Positions 11,276 through 22,150 are shown, counted from the stretch's first letter. The stretch: 64,000 bases of DNA from Astropecten irregularis (GCA_963971285.1 OZ020244.1:6510001-6574000), one strand, 5' to 3'. Made by a program: numbers and translations. The notes: a model not told the origin generated them from the letters alone.

Positions 11276-11700
11276 TTGGCCTTCACCGTTGGGTGCTGGA
11301 CCCGACTGCCCAAGGCTATGCTTTCGGGTTTACGACCACCCTCCATTGAAAATGCTCGTTCGGCCTACACCAGTGCCGAGCGATATAGCAGGGCGCTGCT
11401 CTCTCGAGGCGGCAAAAGTCTTCCACCTCGAAAAAGGGGTAATACGCGTGTTACCCTGAGAGGGGTTGCAAATTGGGGTTCATGTCAACCTTCTTCCTCG
11501 TCCAGGAAGGAGGTTGGGGCATGGCACCCGATTCTAAACTGGAATCCCTCCAGTAGATTCATTCTGCCTTGTCACTTGTACCATATGGGTACACTCGCAA
11601 TTACCCTCGAGCTTATCCAGACGCCAGCATGGGGAGAAAGCCCAGATCTGAAGGAAGCATACCTTCTCGCTTTATCAGACCGGATCACTTGAAGTTTTCA
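11276..11700 (+). pseudogene. Inner DIRS polymerase N-terminal region
   Basis: The frame 11276-11692 begins CWTRLPKAMLSGLRPPSIEN and runs into sequence that, in shifting frames, gives the expected RT fingers and the region before the palm (GVHVNLLPRPGRR, then a degenerate DLKDAY equivalent near 11640-11670). Multiple frameshifts. Confidence 0.55.
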
Positions 11701-12720
11701 ACAGCCGTTGCCAACAGTTCACGACGCTCCCATTTGACCCCTCCACCTCCCCCTTGTTTGTGTAGGGCCGTTTGGCCGCACTGCCGATGCAGGGCATGAT
11801 GTTTCTCATGTACCTCGACGAGTGGCTCATCGTGAGACAGTCTTCCGTGGTCTCAGTGCTAGCTCTCAACCTTACTTGGAGCCTTGCATTTATCATCAGC
11901 AGTGAGAAGTCCCACTAGTGCCTCTCCCAGTCTTCAACCTTCATAAGAGTGCGAAGAAGGCTTTCCTGGCCCGCGTAGGATCGCAGGCTAAACCTTTGCC
12001 GATGCGTATCCCTCTGTCTCCGAGCGATGATGGCCCCAGCGCGAGCTTAGCTCAGGCTGCTGGGCCTTATGGCCAGTCTGGTAGGTGTGCTCTGCAGGCT
12101 GAGGATGTGTGTCATCCAGCTGCACCTGCTCTCCCTCTACCGGCCGAAGCCTCAACCTCTTAGCCATCGCGTGCCGGTCACGCCTTGGCCGCTAACCGCA
12201 CCTCCGATGTTGGACGTCCCCAACATCATGTCGGGCCCTTGCCTTTTGCAGTCCTCAACCATCTCTGACTGTCACGACAGTCGTGTCACTTTCTGGCTTG
12301 GGGGGCCACCATCCACCCACGCAAAATAGCGGGCTTATGTCATTTAATGTGCTCGAGATGTTGGCAGTCTCCAATGCTCTCCGGCTGTTCTGGACCCATC
12401 TTACGGGTTGATCTGTCCTGATTAACATCACATCCATGGTGGCTTACATTGACCGCCTTGGAGGGGAGACATGGTCTGCCCAGCCATGTGTACTCACATG
12501 AACCATCTTCCATCAGTGCACGCATTTTCAGTGGCTCACCACCTGGGAGAGGAGAACGTCATTGCCGATGCACTCTCAAGCGGGTGTATCCGGCCGACAG
12601 AGTGGTCTCTGCACCCTCAGATTGCCTTGACTTCTCGGCCCTATGTCGATCAACTTGCGCTTAGGGCTACCAGCGGCTGCTGGTCTATCATGAGGGTCCC
12701 CGATCCTCGGGCATGACAGA
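11700..12720 (+). pseudogene. Inner DIRS RT palm and RNase H remnants
   Basis: About 11797-11832 reads MMFLMYLDEWLIV, the DIRS form of the RT catalytic box (normally YLDDWL) with the second Asp replaced by Glu. The frame 12471-12716 contains HHLGEENVIADALSSG followed by RPTEWSLHPQ, the RNase H end conserved in DIRS polymerases. Stops and frameshifts separate the pieces, so no protein is made. Positions relative to the outer element's polymerase agree. Confidence 0.75.
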
Positions 12721-12839
12721 TGCAATGCGCTGGTGATGCAGAGGGATGGGCTGCTGGCTTATGCCTTCTGCCCTTTCCCTCATACCTCACGTGGTGACCA
12801 AGCTAGAACAGGATTGTTAAGAAGTCCTCATAGCTTCCA

Positions 12840-13720
12840 TTCTGGTTTTTGCAGCCTGCAGCCGCAGGGCACCGACCAGGAAATACTACGATAGCATATT
12901 TTCCGTCACCCTTCCCAAATGGGGCTGATTCTAATCTCTTCATCCCCTAAATGCTTCTATAGGGGAAGTTGCAGATTTTCTGGTATAGCCTACCTGGTCC
13001 TCAGTGTTCGATAATCGGGCTCTCCACTTGTTGCTCAGGGTTACATGTGGAGACTAGCACTTGTCTAGTGCCCCCGATGTTCAGGCTTATTGATGCATGG
13101 GAGCCCTTCATCCCCTTTACGACAGAGGCATTCCACATCCAATGCGAACCAGGTGTCTGCCTTACACCAATGTTGGGATTCCTTGACAAATGAAATTTGA
13201 CCTCCACTTATCTTTGTCCCGGTCATCAATTCCTTCTCGCCCGTGCCGGACTTCAGTTTGTGGTGCCCGGTCAGTGCTCTTACATGGTGTATCGACTGAA
13301 CCAGGCCGCTCAGAGCTTCCTGTTACTGGCTATTTATCTCATGAACCCCACTGTATGGACTGCCTTCTCGCAACACGTTTGCTCACTGGCTAGTCTCGGC
13401 CATACTCTCATCTGCGCTTATACTGTTGGCATGAGCCGCTGGTTCTGCCCAGATGCATGCGGTCGGAGCGGCTTCCACTTATGGTGGACTATGTCCTACC
13501 TCAATTGGTGGCCATTCTTTGGGGTGCTTCTGTAGGTGGTATCATCCAGACAGCATGCTGGAAAACCCCAAACACCTCTACGGAGTGCTACCTGAAGGAC
13601 GCTTTCTGGACAGAGGTCAGAATCAGGAGAGCAGTACTGGAGATGGCTTCCAGAGCCGCATCCCGAGACCCGCTTTTCCGGGGGCCTCGCAGATATAGGC
13701 GAGTCCCCAGATTGTTCTAG
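12840..13720 (+). pseudogene. Inner DIRS tyrosine recombinase remnants
   Basis: Fragments in all three frames follow the polymerase. Near 12870-12930 a segment resembles the recombinase N-terminal region (RRAPTRKYYDSIF). 13457-13720 encodes GASVGGIIQTACWKTPNTS and then ECYLKD, the end of the DIRS recombinase catalytic domain with its nucleophile Tyr. In DIRS this enzyme joins the circular cDNA to the chromosome in place of an integrase. It is not functional here. Confidence 0.7.
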
Positions 13721-14033
13721 CATTTTCCTTTTACCCCAATGTCATTACATGGGCTTTAAGTATCCATATTCTTCCCTTCCGCGCATGTTAGAGCGACGGG
13801 CGCTGATGCAACCTGACGCGAAATGCCCCTGGCGGGTTCGCAATTGGTTGCTTCTTGCTATTGGCTGTTGCTTCATGAGTTTTCTGAAACTTAAATGTCT
13901 TGCCTGGTCTCCTTTGCCCTGCCCTAAGGTGGGTACACAAGTTATGCCAGGGATTGCCTTAGTAACAATGCCCCTTTCTGTATACAATCATCATCTATAC
14001 AATTCATACCCAACGTCTAATGTCGGTGCCAGT

Positions 14034-14130
14034 CTATGCATAAGTAGTGGGCTCTACAGGTAAGATGAGTGGAGTAGATTCCACCCACAGAAGTGTAGGG
14101 GTCTACGAACGAATACTTACCTGTAGAGCA
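14034..14130 (+). repeat. Inner DIRS internal complementary region
   Basis: 14034-14081 (tatgcataagtagtgggctc...) is the complement of the element's left tip at 9147-9190. 14095-14129 (aggggtctacgaacgaatac...) is the complement of the right tip at 14312-14341. Joined back to back, they represent the circular junction of the element, as in other DIRS. Confidence 0.8.
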
Positions 14131-14185
14131 TACCCCCCTCCTCCCAATGTCCTCGATGTATGGGCATTCCGTCCTGAGTTAACCG

Positions 14186-14341
14186 AGAAAAGAGGACGCT
14201 TACGTGGCATACATGCCGCGGGGCACTGTGGGTAGGTCAATAGGGGGCGCTGTTGTATCAATTCTTAGCGTGAATACCTGACGGTCGATGGAAATATGCA
14301 TAATTATTGGCTCTACAGGTAAGTATTCGTTCGTAGACCCC
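14186..14341 (+). repeat. Inner DIRS right inverted terminal repeat
   Basis: Complement of the left repeat 9145-9296. The outer DIRS polymerase resumes directly after it. Confidence 0.8.
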
Positions 14342-15670
14342 TACCAAACTTCTTTAGGGGATTTCATGGCAACCTTCTTCCTATCACCGAAGACGAGTGG
14401 CGCCCTATTCTGAACCTAAAACTATTAAATAAGTTAATCCACGTCCACGTTTCCGCCCCCACGTTTCCGCACAGTCCTGAACTCCCTGGTGGTTCCTGCT
14501 TGGGTGGCATCAATAGATCTAAAAGATGCCTACCTTCACGTGCCTATTTGCAAGGAACACAGAAGATTCCTCCGATTCCGATACAAAGACACAACCTTCG
14601 TGTCCCTTACCCTTCCGTTTGGACTTTCCACCACCCCAAGAGTCTTTACTAGGGTAACAAATGCTCTAGCGGCAGTACTGCGAAGAGCCAACATTGTGGT
14701 TTTCCTAAACCTCAACGACTGGCTAGTTGCAGGCAGATCAAGGCAGGAAGTTCTTCGGTTGTTGAAGATTACGGTCGAATTAACAGAAAGACACGGCTTC
14801 CTGATCAACCTCGAGAAGTCTCAACCCAGAACCCAACCTTCCTGGGGCAGAAATGCAACATCCAGGAGTGTGCCGCTCTTTTCTTGACGGCCCACTCTGC
14901 CCCAGCTGTGGCCTGGCTGCAACTTCTGGGCTTGATGGCCAGCCATATTGCCGCCTGAAAATGCGACCCTCCTTACAACTGCAACTGCATCCGCTATCCC
15001 GACAGGTTCCCATCCTGCAACCTGCCAAGTCTCTTATACGGTGATGGACTTAATGGAGCAACCTGAGTGTGGGATAATCATTCCCACCCCAAACACCGAC
15101 AGTTGTTCTTACAACAAATGCTTCTAACAGCTTCCGAAAGGCTTTGCTGCATCTCCTTGAGTAGGTTCTCTTACATAAACCGCCAAGAGGGGAGTCAGGG
15201 GACACACTCCCTCCAGCTCTGTTTCCAGACCTGGGACCTCCTTCATTGGTGCATAGACCCAGACATCAGACTCATTGCCTGTCACATACCAGGAGAGCTA
15301 AATATCATAGCGGACGCACTATCCAGTGGGTAGGCCCTTCCTACCGAATGGCAACTCCACCCAGTGGTCATACGGATGCTGTTTAACATGCTCAATCACC
15401 CCCACATCGACCTGTTTGCATCCTCAACCAACAACCAATTGCCGGTATACTGCGGTCGGAGCGCCGATTCCAAAGCATGAGCAATAGATGCCCTGGCAAC
15501 CAGTTGGTCAGGCATGTAGACTTTCGCGTACCCACTGATCTCCCTGCTTCCTCAGAGGTATCGGCAAGATTCAGGAGGAACCGTGCAAGGTGATGCTGGT
15601 AGCTTCCTTTTTGCCTTGGCAACCCTGGTTTCAGACCTTGATCGGGATGTTGATTCATCAGCCCATCATC
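14342..15670 (+). pseudogene. Outer DIRS reverse transcriptase and RNase H, C-terminal part
   Basis: Coding similarity resumes just after the inner element: EDEWRPILNLKLLNKLI (about 14392-14445), then a clean 132-residue frame (14489-14887) with VASIDLKDAYLHVPI and TLPFGLSTTPRVFTRV. These are the RT fingers and palm A box. The catalytic box reads FLNLNDWLV where active DIRS has YLDDWLV, so both the Tyr and the first catalytic Asp are changed. Further on, LIACHIPGELNIIADALSSG (15270-15330) is the RNase H end, followed by TEWQLHP and HIDLFAS. The function would be cDNA synthesis, but it is lost here. Confidence 0.85.
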
Positions 15671-15739
15671 CTACCAGACAGACCAGACCTGCTGAGACAG
15701 CTCCGGACCGGTGTCTACCATTCGAGTCCGGAAACGATG

Positions 15740-16745
15740 CACCTGACGTGCTGGCTATTGTACAATGCGGCATGCGACCAGCAGGCCTTTCTAGCCAGGC
15801 TGCAACCCTTGCAGCACACGGTCGCAGAGCATCCACCAGAAAGACATATGACAGCCGCCTCCGACATTTCCATAGGTGGTGCAAAGGGAGGGCGGTGGAT
15901 CCCCTCACTGAGTCTTTCCTCCATCTGTTTACATCTGGTCTTGCACTGCTGACAGGAAGTACAGGTCACCTATTGCAGCAGTCCACAGCGGGTTCCACAA
16001 TGGTTCCTCTGTGTCCAACAGCCAGGCACTTTATCAACTGCTCAAAGGCATGTTTGCGAAGCGTCCCCCGCATCACAAACTGGAGGAGGTCCTGCATTCC
16101 CTCGGAAATCCCCCCTTTGAGCTTATAGGACAATCTCCACTACTTGAATTATCAGTCAAAGTGGCCTTTCTCTTGGTTGCAGCTACGGCCAGGAGACGAA
16201 GCGAGCTCCATTGCGTAAACTTTTGACAGAGGTCACTTTCGATCGGAGCCACACGGGGTACAATTCATTCCCCGTACCACTTGTTTACACTAGTAGCAGG
16301 ATTTTCAGCTGCCTGACATTTTCGTTCCAGAGCTTAAGTCCTTGTCATCATTTCCGGAGGACAAGTAGTGGTGCCCCGACGGGGCTCTCAAATGGTATAT
16401 AGCCCGTACCAAACCTCTTCGAGGCAGTGAGTCCCAACTCTTCATAACCTCGACCCACATCGTGCCGCCTCACGGGACACGATTTCGTGTTGGATTGTTA
16501 CGGCTATCCAATCCGGAACCCCGGTCAGTCCTTTGGACCGATCTGGACAGGGGATTCATGCTCATGAAACAACAGGCAGTAACAACATCTTGGGCTCTAC
16601 CTCGGGGAATGCCTGTTGGGGAGATAATGCATGCTGCTTGCTGGAAGTCAGCATCGACCTTCTCGTCATGCTACCTTAAGCACCCTTGCAAAGGGACAAG
16701 CTGGAAGGGTAGCATTGTCAGCCACCATGCCCTCCAGGAGTAACC
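15740..16745 (+). pseudogene. Outer DIRS tyrosine recombinase
   Basis: Two overlapping frames (15583-16128 and 16011-16226) give the recombinase: GRRASTRKTYDSRLRHFHRW and LHLFTSGLALL (N-terminal SAM-like part), LLVAATARRRSELHCV (first catalytic Arg box). After frameshifts, 16462-16743 ends with ACWKSASTFSSCYLKHP carrying the nucleophile Tyr. The order and boxes match DIRS recombinases. A stop at 16224-16226 and frame changes around 16000-16450 disable it. Confidence 0.8.
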
Positions 16746-16870
16746 CTTCATCATTGGGTCAATCCACCCAATACTTTCTTCAGTTGGGTAAGTCAGAGGT
16801 CTGGTTTTTTTTTTTCTATAAGCCTATTCTATTCGCCCACTCCCGCCACCGACTTTTCGGTGCCAGTCTA

Positions 16871-17043
16871 TTGCAATGGTAGGTCCAACAGGTAAAGTAA
16901 AACACAAAGTGGACCACCCCACCGAACTAATAGTGTTTGGTTGTCCACGAGTGGACTACTAAACCTGTTGGACCGCCCTCTCGTCTACCCCTCACGTAGC
17001 TAGGGAAATATGCAATGGTAAGTTCAAAAGGTAAGTAGTACAC
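16871..17043 (+). repeat. Outer DIRS internal complementary region and right terminal repeat
   Basis: 16871-16905 (ttgcaatggtaggtccaaca...) is the complement of the left tip (5742-5765). 16943-16975 (...gactactaaacctgttggac) represents the complement of the right tip. 16992-17043 is the right terminal repeat, with gtagctagggaaatatgcaa complementary to 5762-5780. Confidence 0.75.
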
Positions 17044-17227
17044 TCGTTTACAAAATGTGTCGTATTTGTCTAGGCACTTTTAACTTATCCAAAAACAAAA
17101 AAGACTATAAGTATCTTTGTTTTCTTGATTGAAAAAGGTAAACTGTCAAACTATTTTAATTTTGTTTTAAGTGGTGTAGATTAATCCTTTGCCGAGATTT
17201 CATGTAATCTTCTTTGTACACTTATAG

Positions 17228-17321
17228 GTTGGACGGGTATGTTGTCTGCAAAGAGTTTCAGGAAATTCTTTTGGATGCATGGGAAGAAGATCAGATAGTC
17301 AAAGACAAAAAAGAAAATCAG
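17228..17321 (+). CDS. XPC: XPC penultimate coding exon
   Basis: This 94-nt exon follows acceptor tacacttatag and ends at donor GTAAGA (17322). Its first G completes the Val codon begun at 5458, then it encodes LDGYVVCKEFQEILLDAW and EEDQIVKDKKENQ. Human XPC has the closely similar TDGYIVCEEF and AWENEQ in the same place (from memory). It ends on a codon boundary (phase 0). It covers the end of the DNA-binding BHD3 region and the charged linker leading to the centrin-binding helix. The preceding intron is 11,768 bp and the following one 11,892 bp. Codon use and frame are intact, in contrast to the surrounding transposon debris. Confidence 0.92.
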
Positions 17322-17515
17322 GTAAGATTCTGTTTCATCCAATTTGACATCATGTAATCGAAATTGTCGAATATAAAAATATCTGATTGCGGTAAACATT
17401 GTTCAGTGGATATAAACCAATCATTTATCATTCAATTTGCTAGTTTTTCTATATTTTTTTTTCACTGAGGAAAATGTTTGTTTAGCTCAAATATTTATTA
17501 AATTTGTGAAACGTT

Positions 17516-17566
17516 GACCTCTGTGACCTCTACTTCCGGTCCAACAGGAAGTAGCTCTTTATTCTT
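17516..17566 (+). repeat. Solitary fragment of the 130-bp repeat
   Basis: gacctctgtgacctctacttccgg and the following ggaagtagct block match the unit seen at 3333-3770, here once only and 195 bp after an XPC exon. Confidence 0.7.
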
Positions 17567-17569
17567 ATG

Positions 17570-18880
17570 TGCTAGGCTAAAGCTTTTGAGTTATTTAGAG
17601 ATTTAGGTTTTTTTTGGATAGATGAACTCAATAAAAACTCAAATAAACATGATTTACCATCTGAAATTGACACTTAAAGAGACTACAGGGATTTTCTCAA
17701 AACCCCAAATCTTTCGGGCTTTGACGTAAAAAAGAGACGCCAGACACATACCAACACAACGATCCCTTTGTACATGGTAGTATCCGTGTGACAACTTATA
17801 ACACTGTGTACCCGGCCGGGGATCCGTGTGCGTGGATGACTAAAAAAAATATCTGTATAATATTTTTGTTGAATTTTTTGTACATTTTTGACCAATTGAA
17901 AAGTGTCCATATAGTTTGAAAAACCTGCAATAATATTAGCACATTTTGAGTACAGAAGCCGACGGTGGCCAAGTGGCCGGCCGGCCGGGCAGTTGCTGCC
18001 ACGCTAGCCCCACACAGACCAGACCGTACGTCCAGCTAGGTGTCACAACCAACTTCTCATTCGAGTTTGCAGATGTGATCCAAATTTCAGAATACATTTA
18101 TAATACGAAACAATATCCGCTTACCCAAAGGCCCAACATTACTTGTCGTCTCTGCAGTTGCACAGGGAGCTGCTGAGCGGGATGGATCGAGGAGCATTCG
18201 CTGGGGCTTGAACTCGATAGGGCTTTTTTGTGAAAATAGCTCCATGCTTTGCCCGCAACAATACTTTTAGATACCAGTTTTCTTCTGTAGAAGGGCGAAC
18301 GAGCCCTCTGGGAAATGCTTTTCGCAGATCGTTGACCACTGCAAAGCTCAGTTCAAATTCGTCTAGTCTGCACGAACACGCGGTTTATTTTTTGTCTCTC
18401 GGAAATTTAAGTCAGGGTTCCTGTACGGGCGGTTCTCTCGCAGCAACACAAGATCATGGCATGTTTTACTTCTTTGTCAGATTATCATTTTTAATACTTA
18501 TTAATAGCGACAAAACTGCTCCAATGAAGGACAAGATCTGCGAACTAAGCTTGGGCCGAGTAGCTTGCTTGCCGTAAAGCAAGGACACACGTGTACTCTA
18601 TGTACTATGCACTGTATACAGGTAGTGGATTGGCACAGACCGGCCCAATGTTAATTTTCTGTCTCTTTATGACGTTTGGGGGTCACTTGCAATATCATGA
18701 TGCATAAAGTAATGAGCGTTTCTGAAAACGGCGAAAATGTTCTCGCAGCATACCTGGGGTTTGAGACATGTTTTTACCACAAAAGCCAAACGCTATGTCA
18801 TATATTTATGTTTATTATGTTAGATGGTTATATTACCTATTCTATAATGTCTATATCTCGGAAAATTAGCAGGCTTTAGA
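17570..18880. other. Unassigned intronic sequence
   Basis: No exon or element was identified. A frame of 115 codons at 18230-18577 (+) has no recognisable domain and no splice support, and is treated as chance. Composition is mixed, with a patch of CG dinucleotides at 17930-18030. Confidence 0.35.
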
Positions 18881-18884
18881 GTAG

Positions 18885-18998
18885 CTCTTTAAGTGGTTAG
18901 AGCTAGCTAGGATCATGATTCTTTCGCCAAATGGCAATGTTAGGGAAGGTCTTTCTTTGTGACACAACAACCTCTGACCTCAATTTCCGGTCAAAGGA
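18885..18998 (+). repeat. Diverged single unit of the 130-bp repeat
   Basis: agtggttagagctagctagg, atcatgattctttcgcc and gacctcaatttccggtcaa align in order with the units at 3333-3770. Confidence 0.65.
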
Positions 18999-18999
18999 G

Positions 19000-21214
19000 A
19001 GCATCTTATTTGTATTCTGTGGCATCCGTTGATTATGAATGATCTTGGTCCTGTGCCATGTCTGGGTCCTAGTTGGTGATTTAGCAGTGCTTGTTGTGAG
19101 AGTGTAGGTGCAGTTCGGTCCTACAGTAGCAGTCCCTGCCACACTGGCTGCACTGGTAGAAGGAAGTTACCGGTTGGACTTTCAGGCTGTTTGAGCCAAG
19201 ACCACTTCTCATCCCAAATTAGGCGTACCTCCTCTTCGTCTCGTCGGAGGCTGTTGGTCAAATTGCGTCTCCAGTTGGTGCGATCTTGGGCCAGATCTTC
19301 CCACTTGCTGACGTCAATGCCGACTGCCTTCATGTCTTTCTTACAGACATCTTTGAGTTGGGGGCCCCTTGGCTCTCCATAAAGAAGATTCTTGGGGATC
19401 CTGCTGTCCTCCACCCGGCAGACGTGTCCAAAGCAATGAAGGTAGCATTGATGCAAGAGAGTGTATATGCTGGGCAAATCTGCACGCAGGAGGACCTCGG
19501 CGTTTGTGACACAGTCAGGGTCAGGGTGCTGACGACGCAAGCCCTGTAGACCGCCATCTTGGTTTTGAAAGTCAATTTGTTGTTCTCCTAGACCCTGTTG
19601 ATGGTGATTGAGGAAGGAAGCTCGGTGTCTTGGCTCATGATGTTGGTTTTCTTTAGGCTTATTATCAGTTTCAACTCCTCGGAGGCCTTGGAGAAGCGAT
19701 CCATGAGAAGCTGGAGGTCTTCTTCTCTTCATTAGTGGTCTTGGCAGCGTCGTCCACGGCCAATCTGCACAGAATAAGGAGCTTGCTTTCTGAGCGTGTG
19801 TGAAGGTAAGCTCCCCTAGTGGATGGAGCTCCCAAATGCCTGCCTGAGCATGACGGCAAAAGTAAATGCCAAACAGAGTCAGGGCGAGCAACGCACCCCT
19901 GCTTCACGCCACTCTTCACAGCGAATGGTGTAGACGTTGCCCTGTCAAACGACGCCCTTCGTGCCGATTTGGAATGACCAGATGATGCTCAGGAGCCTCC
20001 TCGGACACCTGATCCTATCAAGGACCCTTTTCAACCTATCTGTGCTCACCAAGTCAAATGTCTTTGCCAGGTCGATGAAGACAACATATGTAGGGGTTAG
20101 TTCTGTTCTCTTCACTTTTCCTGGAGGGCAGTTCCGTAGTTGCGGACGTGCATTTCAGAGAATTTGAGAACCCAGATCTTCAAATTTATTGAGGCTTTTG
20201 GATTTTGAGCAGTTGCATTTAAAAAAAAAAAAAACCTGAACATTCCAATCCCGTTCTCGGTTTGCGCAGCACATCACAAAAACACCCCCCGCCGCGGACG
20301 TATTCACAGAAAGTGTACTTTCCATGTGCTTGCGTTTTCATCACAATTGCTCTGAAGTGTACAGACCTTTTGTCGAAACTGATAAGAGTTTTGTTTGGAA
20401 GAGGAACCAAACTAAAGAAAACCAGCAGAGAAATTAACCTCAACCTTTACCTTCAGGTTAGAATTCTCAATGTTCATTGTTGCGGATGTGCACTGTGAAA
20501 ATATTCAATTTGTACGTCCGCAACGATAAAATGACATCATCTCTGAATACTGAATTGGGGTGGAAAGTCTTTACAAACAGAGACACTCAGTTACCACCTT
20601 TCAAAAAATGTAAACTTTATTTTGTTGGAAATAAAAAGAAGACTCTGAGCAAGGTCATTGAACTTGGAAATTTTGGGAGTGTACATCCGGAACAAAAAAT
20701 CTGAAATGTACTTTTTGCTCAAAAAATTGGTATTTTGACTAATTTTGAGTCATTACAGCCTCAAAAATGAGATAACATGAATGTTTGATAAAAACGCATA
20801 TAATAATGAGAAACTAGTTGCTTTGACCTTCAATATGATTATAAAATTAAGGTATTTTAACAATTTTTGAATTTTGACCATTTGGTTGACATAATTACGG
20901 AACTGCCCTGGAGCTGTCGAAAACCAGCACTGGAGCCACACTGCGACTCCAGATACACCATGTTGGCAAGATTCTGGAGAGCTTCCCTACGATGCTCAAT
21001 AAAGAGATTCCTCGGTACTTTATTGGTGTCACCATGGTCGCTTTTGTTCTTATACAGCGTGATGATGTTGCGGTACCTCGTGTCTTGTGGAACTTCCCCC
21101 CCCCCCTCCCAGCACTTGCAAGAGTAGCTCATGCAGGTGTTCGAGGAGTGGGCCCTTTCCGCTTTTGATGACCTCCGCTAGGATGCACGCCAGCCCTGGT
21201 TCATCAGACTGACC
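19000..21214 (-). mobile_element. Non-LTR retrotransposon (LINE), split by a TIR transposon
   Basis: Read on the minus strand, 21214-20913 gives the RT thumb-side start (AEVIKSGKGPLLEHLHELLL, VPQDTRYRN, ITLYKNKSDHGD). After the 783-bp insertion, 20121-19750 continues with TYVVFIDLAKTFDLVS and SGVKQGCVARPDS (RT palm). 19570-19150 carries the C-terminal block GHVCRVEDSRIPKNLLYGEP, CKKDMKAVGIDVSKWEDLA and QDRTNWRR. This is a widespread animal LINE type with an RT of the craniofacial-development-protein-2-like group. Several frameshifts. The N-terminal endonuclease is missing; the break at 21214 abuts a DIRS fragment. Confidence 0.8.
20126..20908. mobile_element. Non-autonomous TIR DNA transposon (783 bp) with 4-bp target duplication
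   Basis: It begins gggcagttccgta and ends tacggaactgccc, a 13-bp perfect inverted repeat. tgga flanks both sides (20122-20125 and 20909-20912). Excising it with one copy of tgga rejoins the LINE reading frame (GFRQLQ to the EKCREQ-like segment), which confirms the boundaries. The interior has several copies in both orientations of a gttgcggacgtgca-like motif (20143, 20286, 20480, 20511). No transposase is encoded. The superfamily is not identified. Confidence 0.85.
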
Positions 21215-22150
21215 TGACTTTCTGGTGCAAATACCGACCTTGCTCCCAAACAGACCGGACATCCTCCACCAGCCGCAGTTGGGGATTCTGCACCCAGCAC
21301 TCGGAGATCTCCACCTAACGGGTTGGATGCTGTCCAACGATCCCTCACTTTGGCAGGGCTTTCTGTCGACTCTGCCGCAATGGCCCTACGGGGACGACGC
21401 AGGTTTCGACAATCCGCAACTACATATCTGCTCTGACAGCCTTACTTGAGAGCTTCGGGGATGGCTTATCCATATCAATCAACACGGCACTCCACCACCT
21501 CCTGCAGGGCATCTTCATGGAGCGACCACCAGACAGGTAGTCCCGTCCTGGAACCTGAGCGTCGTCTTTGCAACTCCAGGCCCCCATTTGAACCTCTCTG
21601 CAAGGCTTCCCTGACGCACACTACCATCAACTCGTCTTCCTTCTGGCTGTGGTTAAGTCTTTGAGGACCAGAGAGATAAAGCCGTTAGAGACTTTAGCCG
21701 TGGGCCACATACGCTGGGAGCCCCATAGCGTTTGATTATCATCCCCGACCATCGGCTTCCTCAACAAGAACCAATCCCCGCCTTCGAGCCACCAGACATA
21801 TTTGTACCAACTCTGGCATTGCACACCGGGGACACAGAAGACAAATCATGGTGCCCTGTCAGGACCCTGAAGTAATACCTGAGAGGGAGCTCCTCTCGAA
21901 TCTTCATCTCCACCACCAAACCTCACCATCCAGCGTATGACACCATTGCCCTGGATAATCTCGGCCCTTATTTTGTAAGCCTAGACTGGCCCTCTAAGCT
22001 GGACCATCTCAAGCCGGACCATTGGCGTGCCATAGCACCCTGTTATTGACCTGAATGAATACGCAAATCTCACCCACAGAGGTCACGCTCAGTTTTCGTC
22101 ATGCGACAAGCATGTCATTTTCCAAGACTGGGTCAGAGCTACCTTGATAA
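21215..22150 (+). mobile_element. DIRS fragment (end of polymerase and tyrosine recombinase)
   Basis: The + strand frames give LLPNRPDILHQPQLGILHPA and LHLTGWMLS, the region after RNase H in DIRS polymerases. Recombinase pieces follow, around ISALTALLESFGDGLSI and the stretch 21640-21850, which parallels 2130-2300 in DIRS-A. There are no terminal repeats, so both ends are broken. It abuts the 5' break of the preceding LINE, which lies in the opposite orientation. Confidence 0.65.

Larger units (their letters stand above)
9145..14341 (+). mobile_element. Inner DIRS retrotransposon nested in the outer DIRS
   Basis: The left end gggtctacttcactcatctt (9145) and the right end (...gtagaccc, about 14341) are inverted repeats of about 150 bp, 9145-9296 against 14186-14341. 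They share the complement pair gtcctcttttct / agaaaagaggac, the block around acctgtagagcc and tatgcatatttcc. An internal complementary region lies at 14034-14130. Between them, on the + strand, are gag-like, RT/RNase H and tyrosine recombinase remnants, all broken by stops. The terminal repeats resemble those of the outer element (tgcatatttccctag), so the two are related subfamilies. A 0.7-kb TIR repeat (9982-10680) has inserted near its gag region. Confidence 0.85.
5733..17043 (+). mobile_element. Outer DIRS retrotransposon inside an XPC intron
   Basis: An approximately 11.3-kb interval bounded by inverted repeats. The left end gtgtcctacttacctgttga (5733) and the reverse complement of the right end (gtgtactacttaccttttga, ending 17043) match on through ccattgcatatttccctagc. 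Inside, on the + strand, are gag-like sequence, a split reverse transcriptase with RNase H, and a tyrosine recombinase, in canonical DIRS order, followed by an internal complementary region at 16871-16975. A mariner-like element (7191-8042) and a related DIRS (9145-14341) have inserted into it; removing both leaves about 5.3 kb, a normal DIRS length. All frames are broken. It fills 96% of the intron between the exons ending at 5459 and starting at 17228. Confidence 0.85.

Noticed and set aside
18230-18577. 115-codon open frame in the last XPC intron
   Set aside because: No recognisable domain, no splice or promoter context and ordinary composition; a chance frame.
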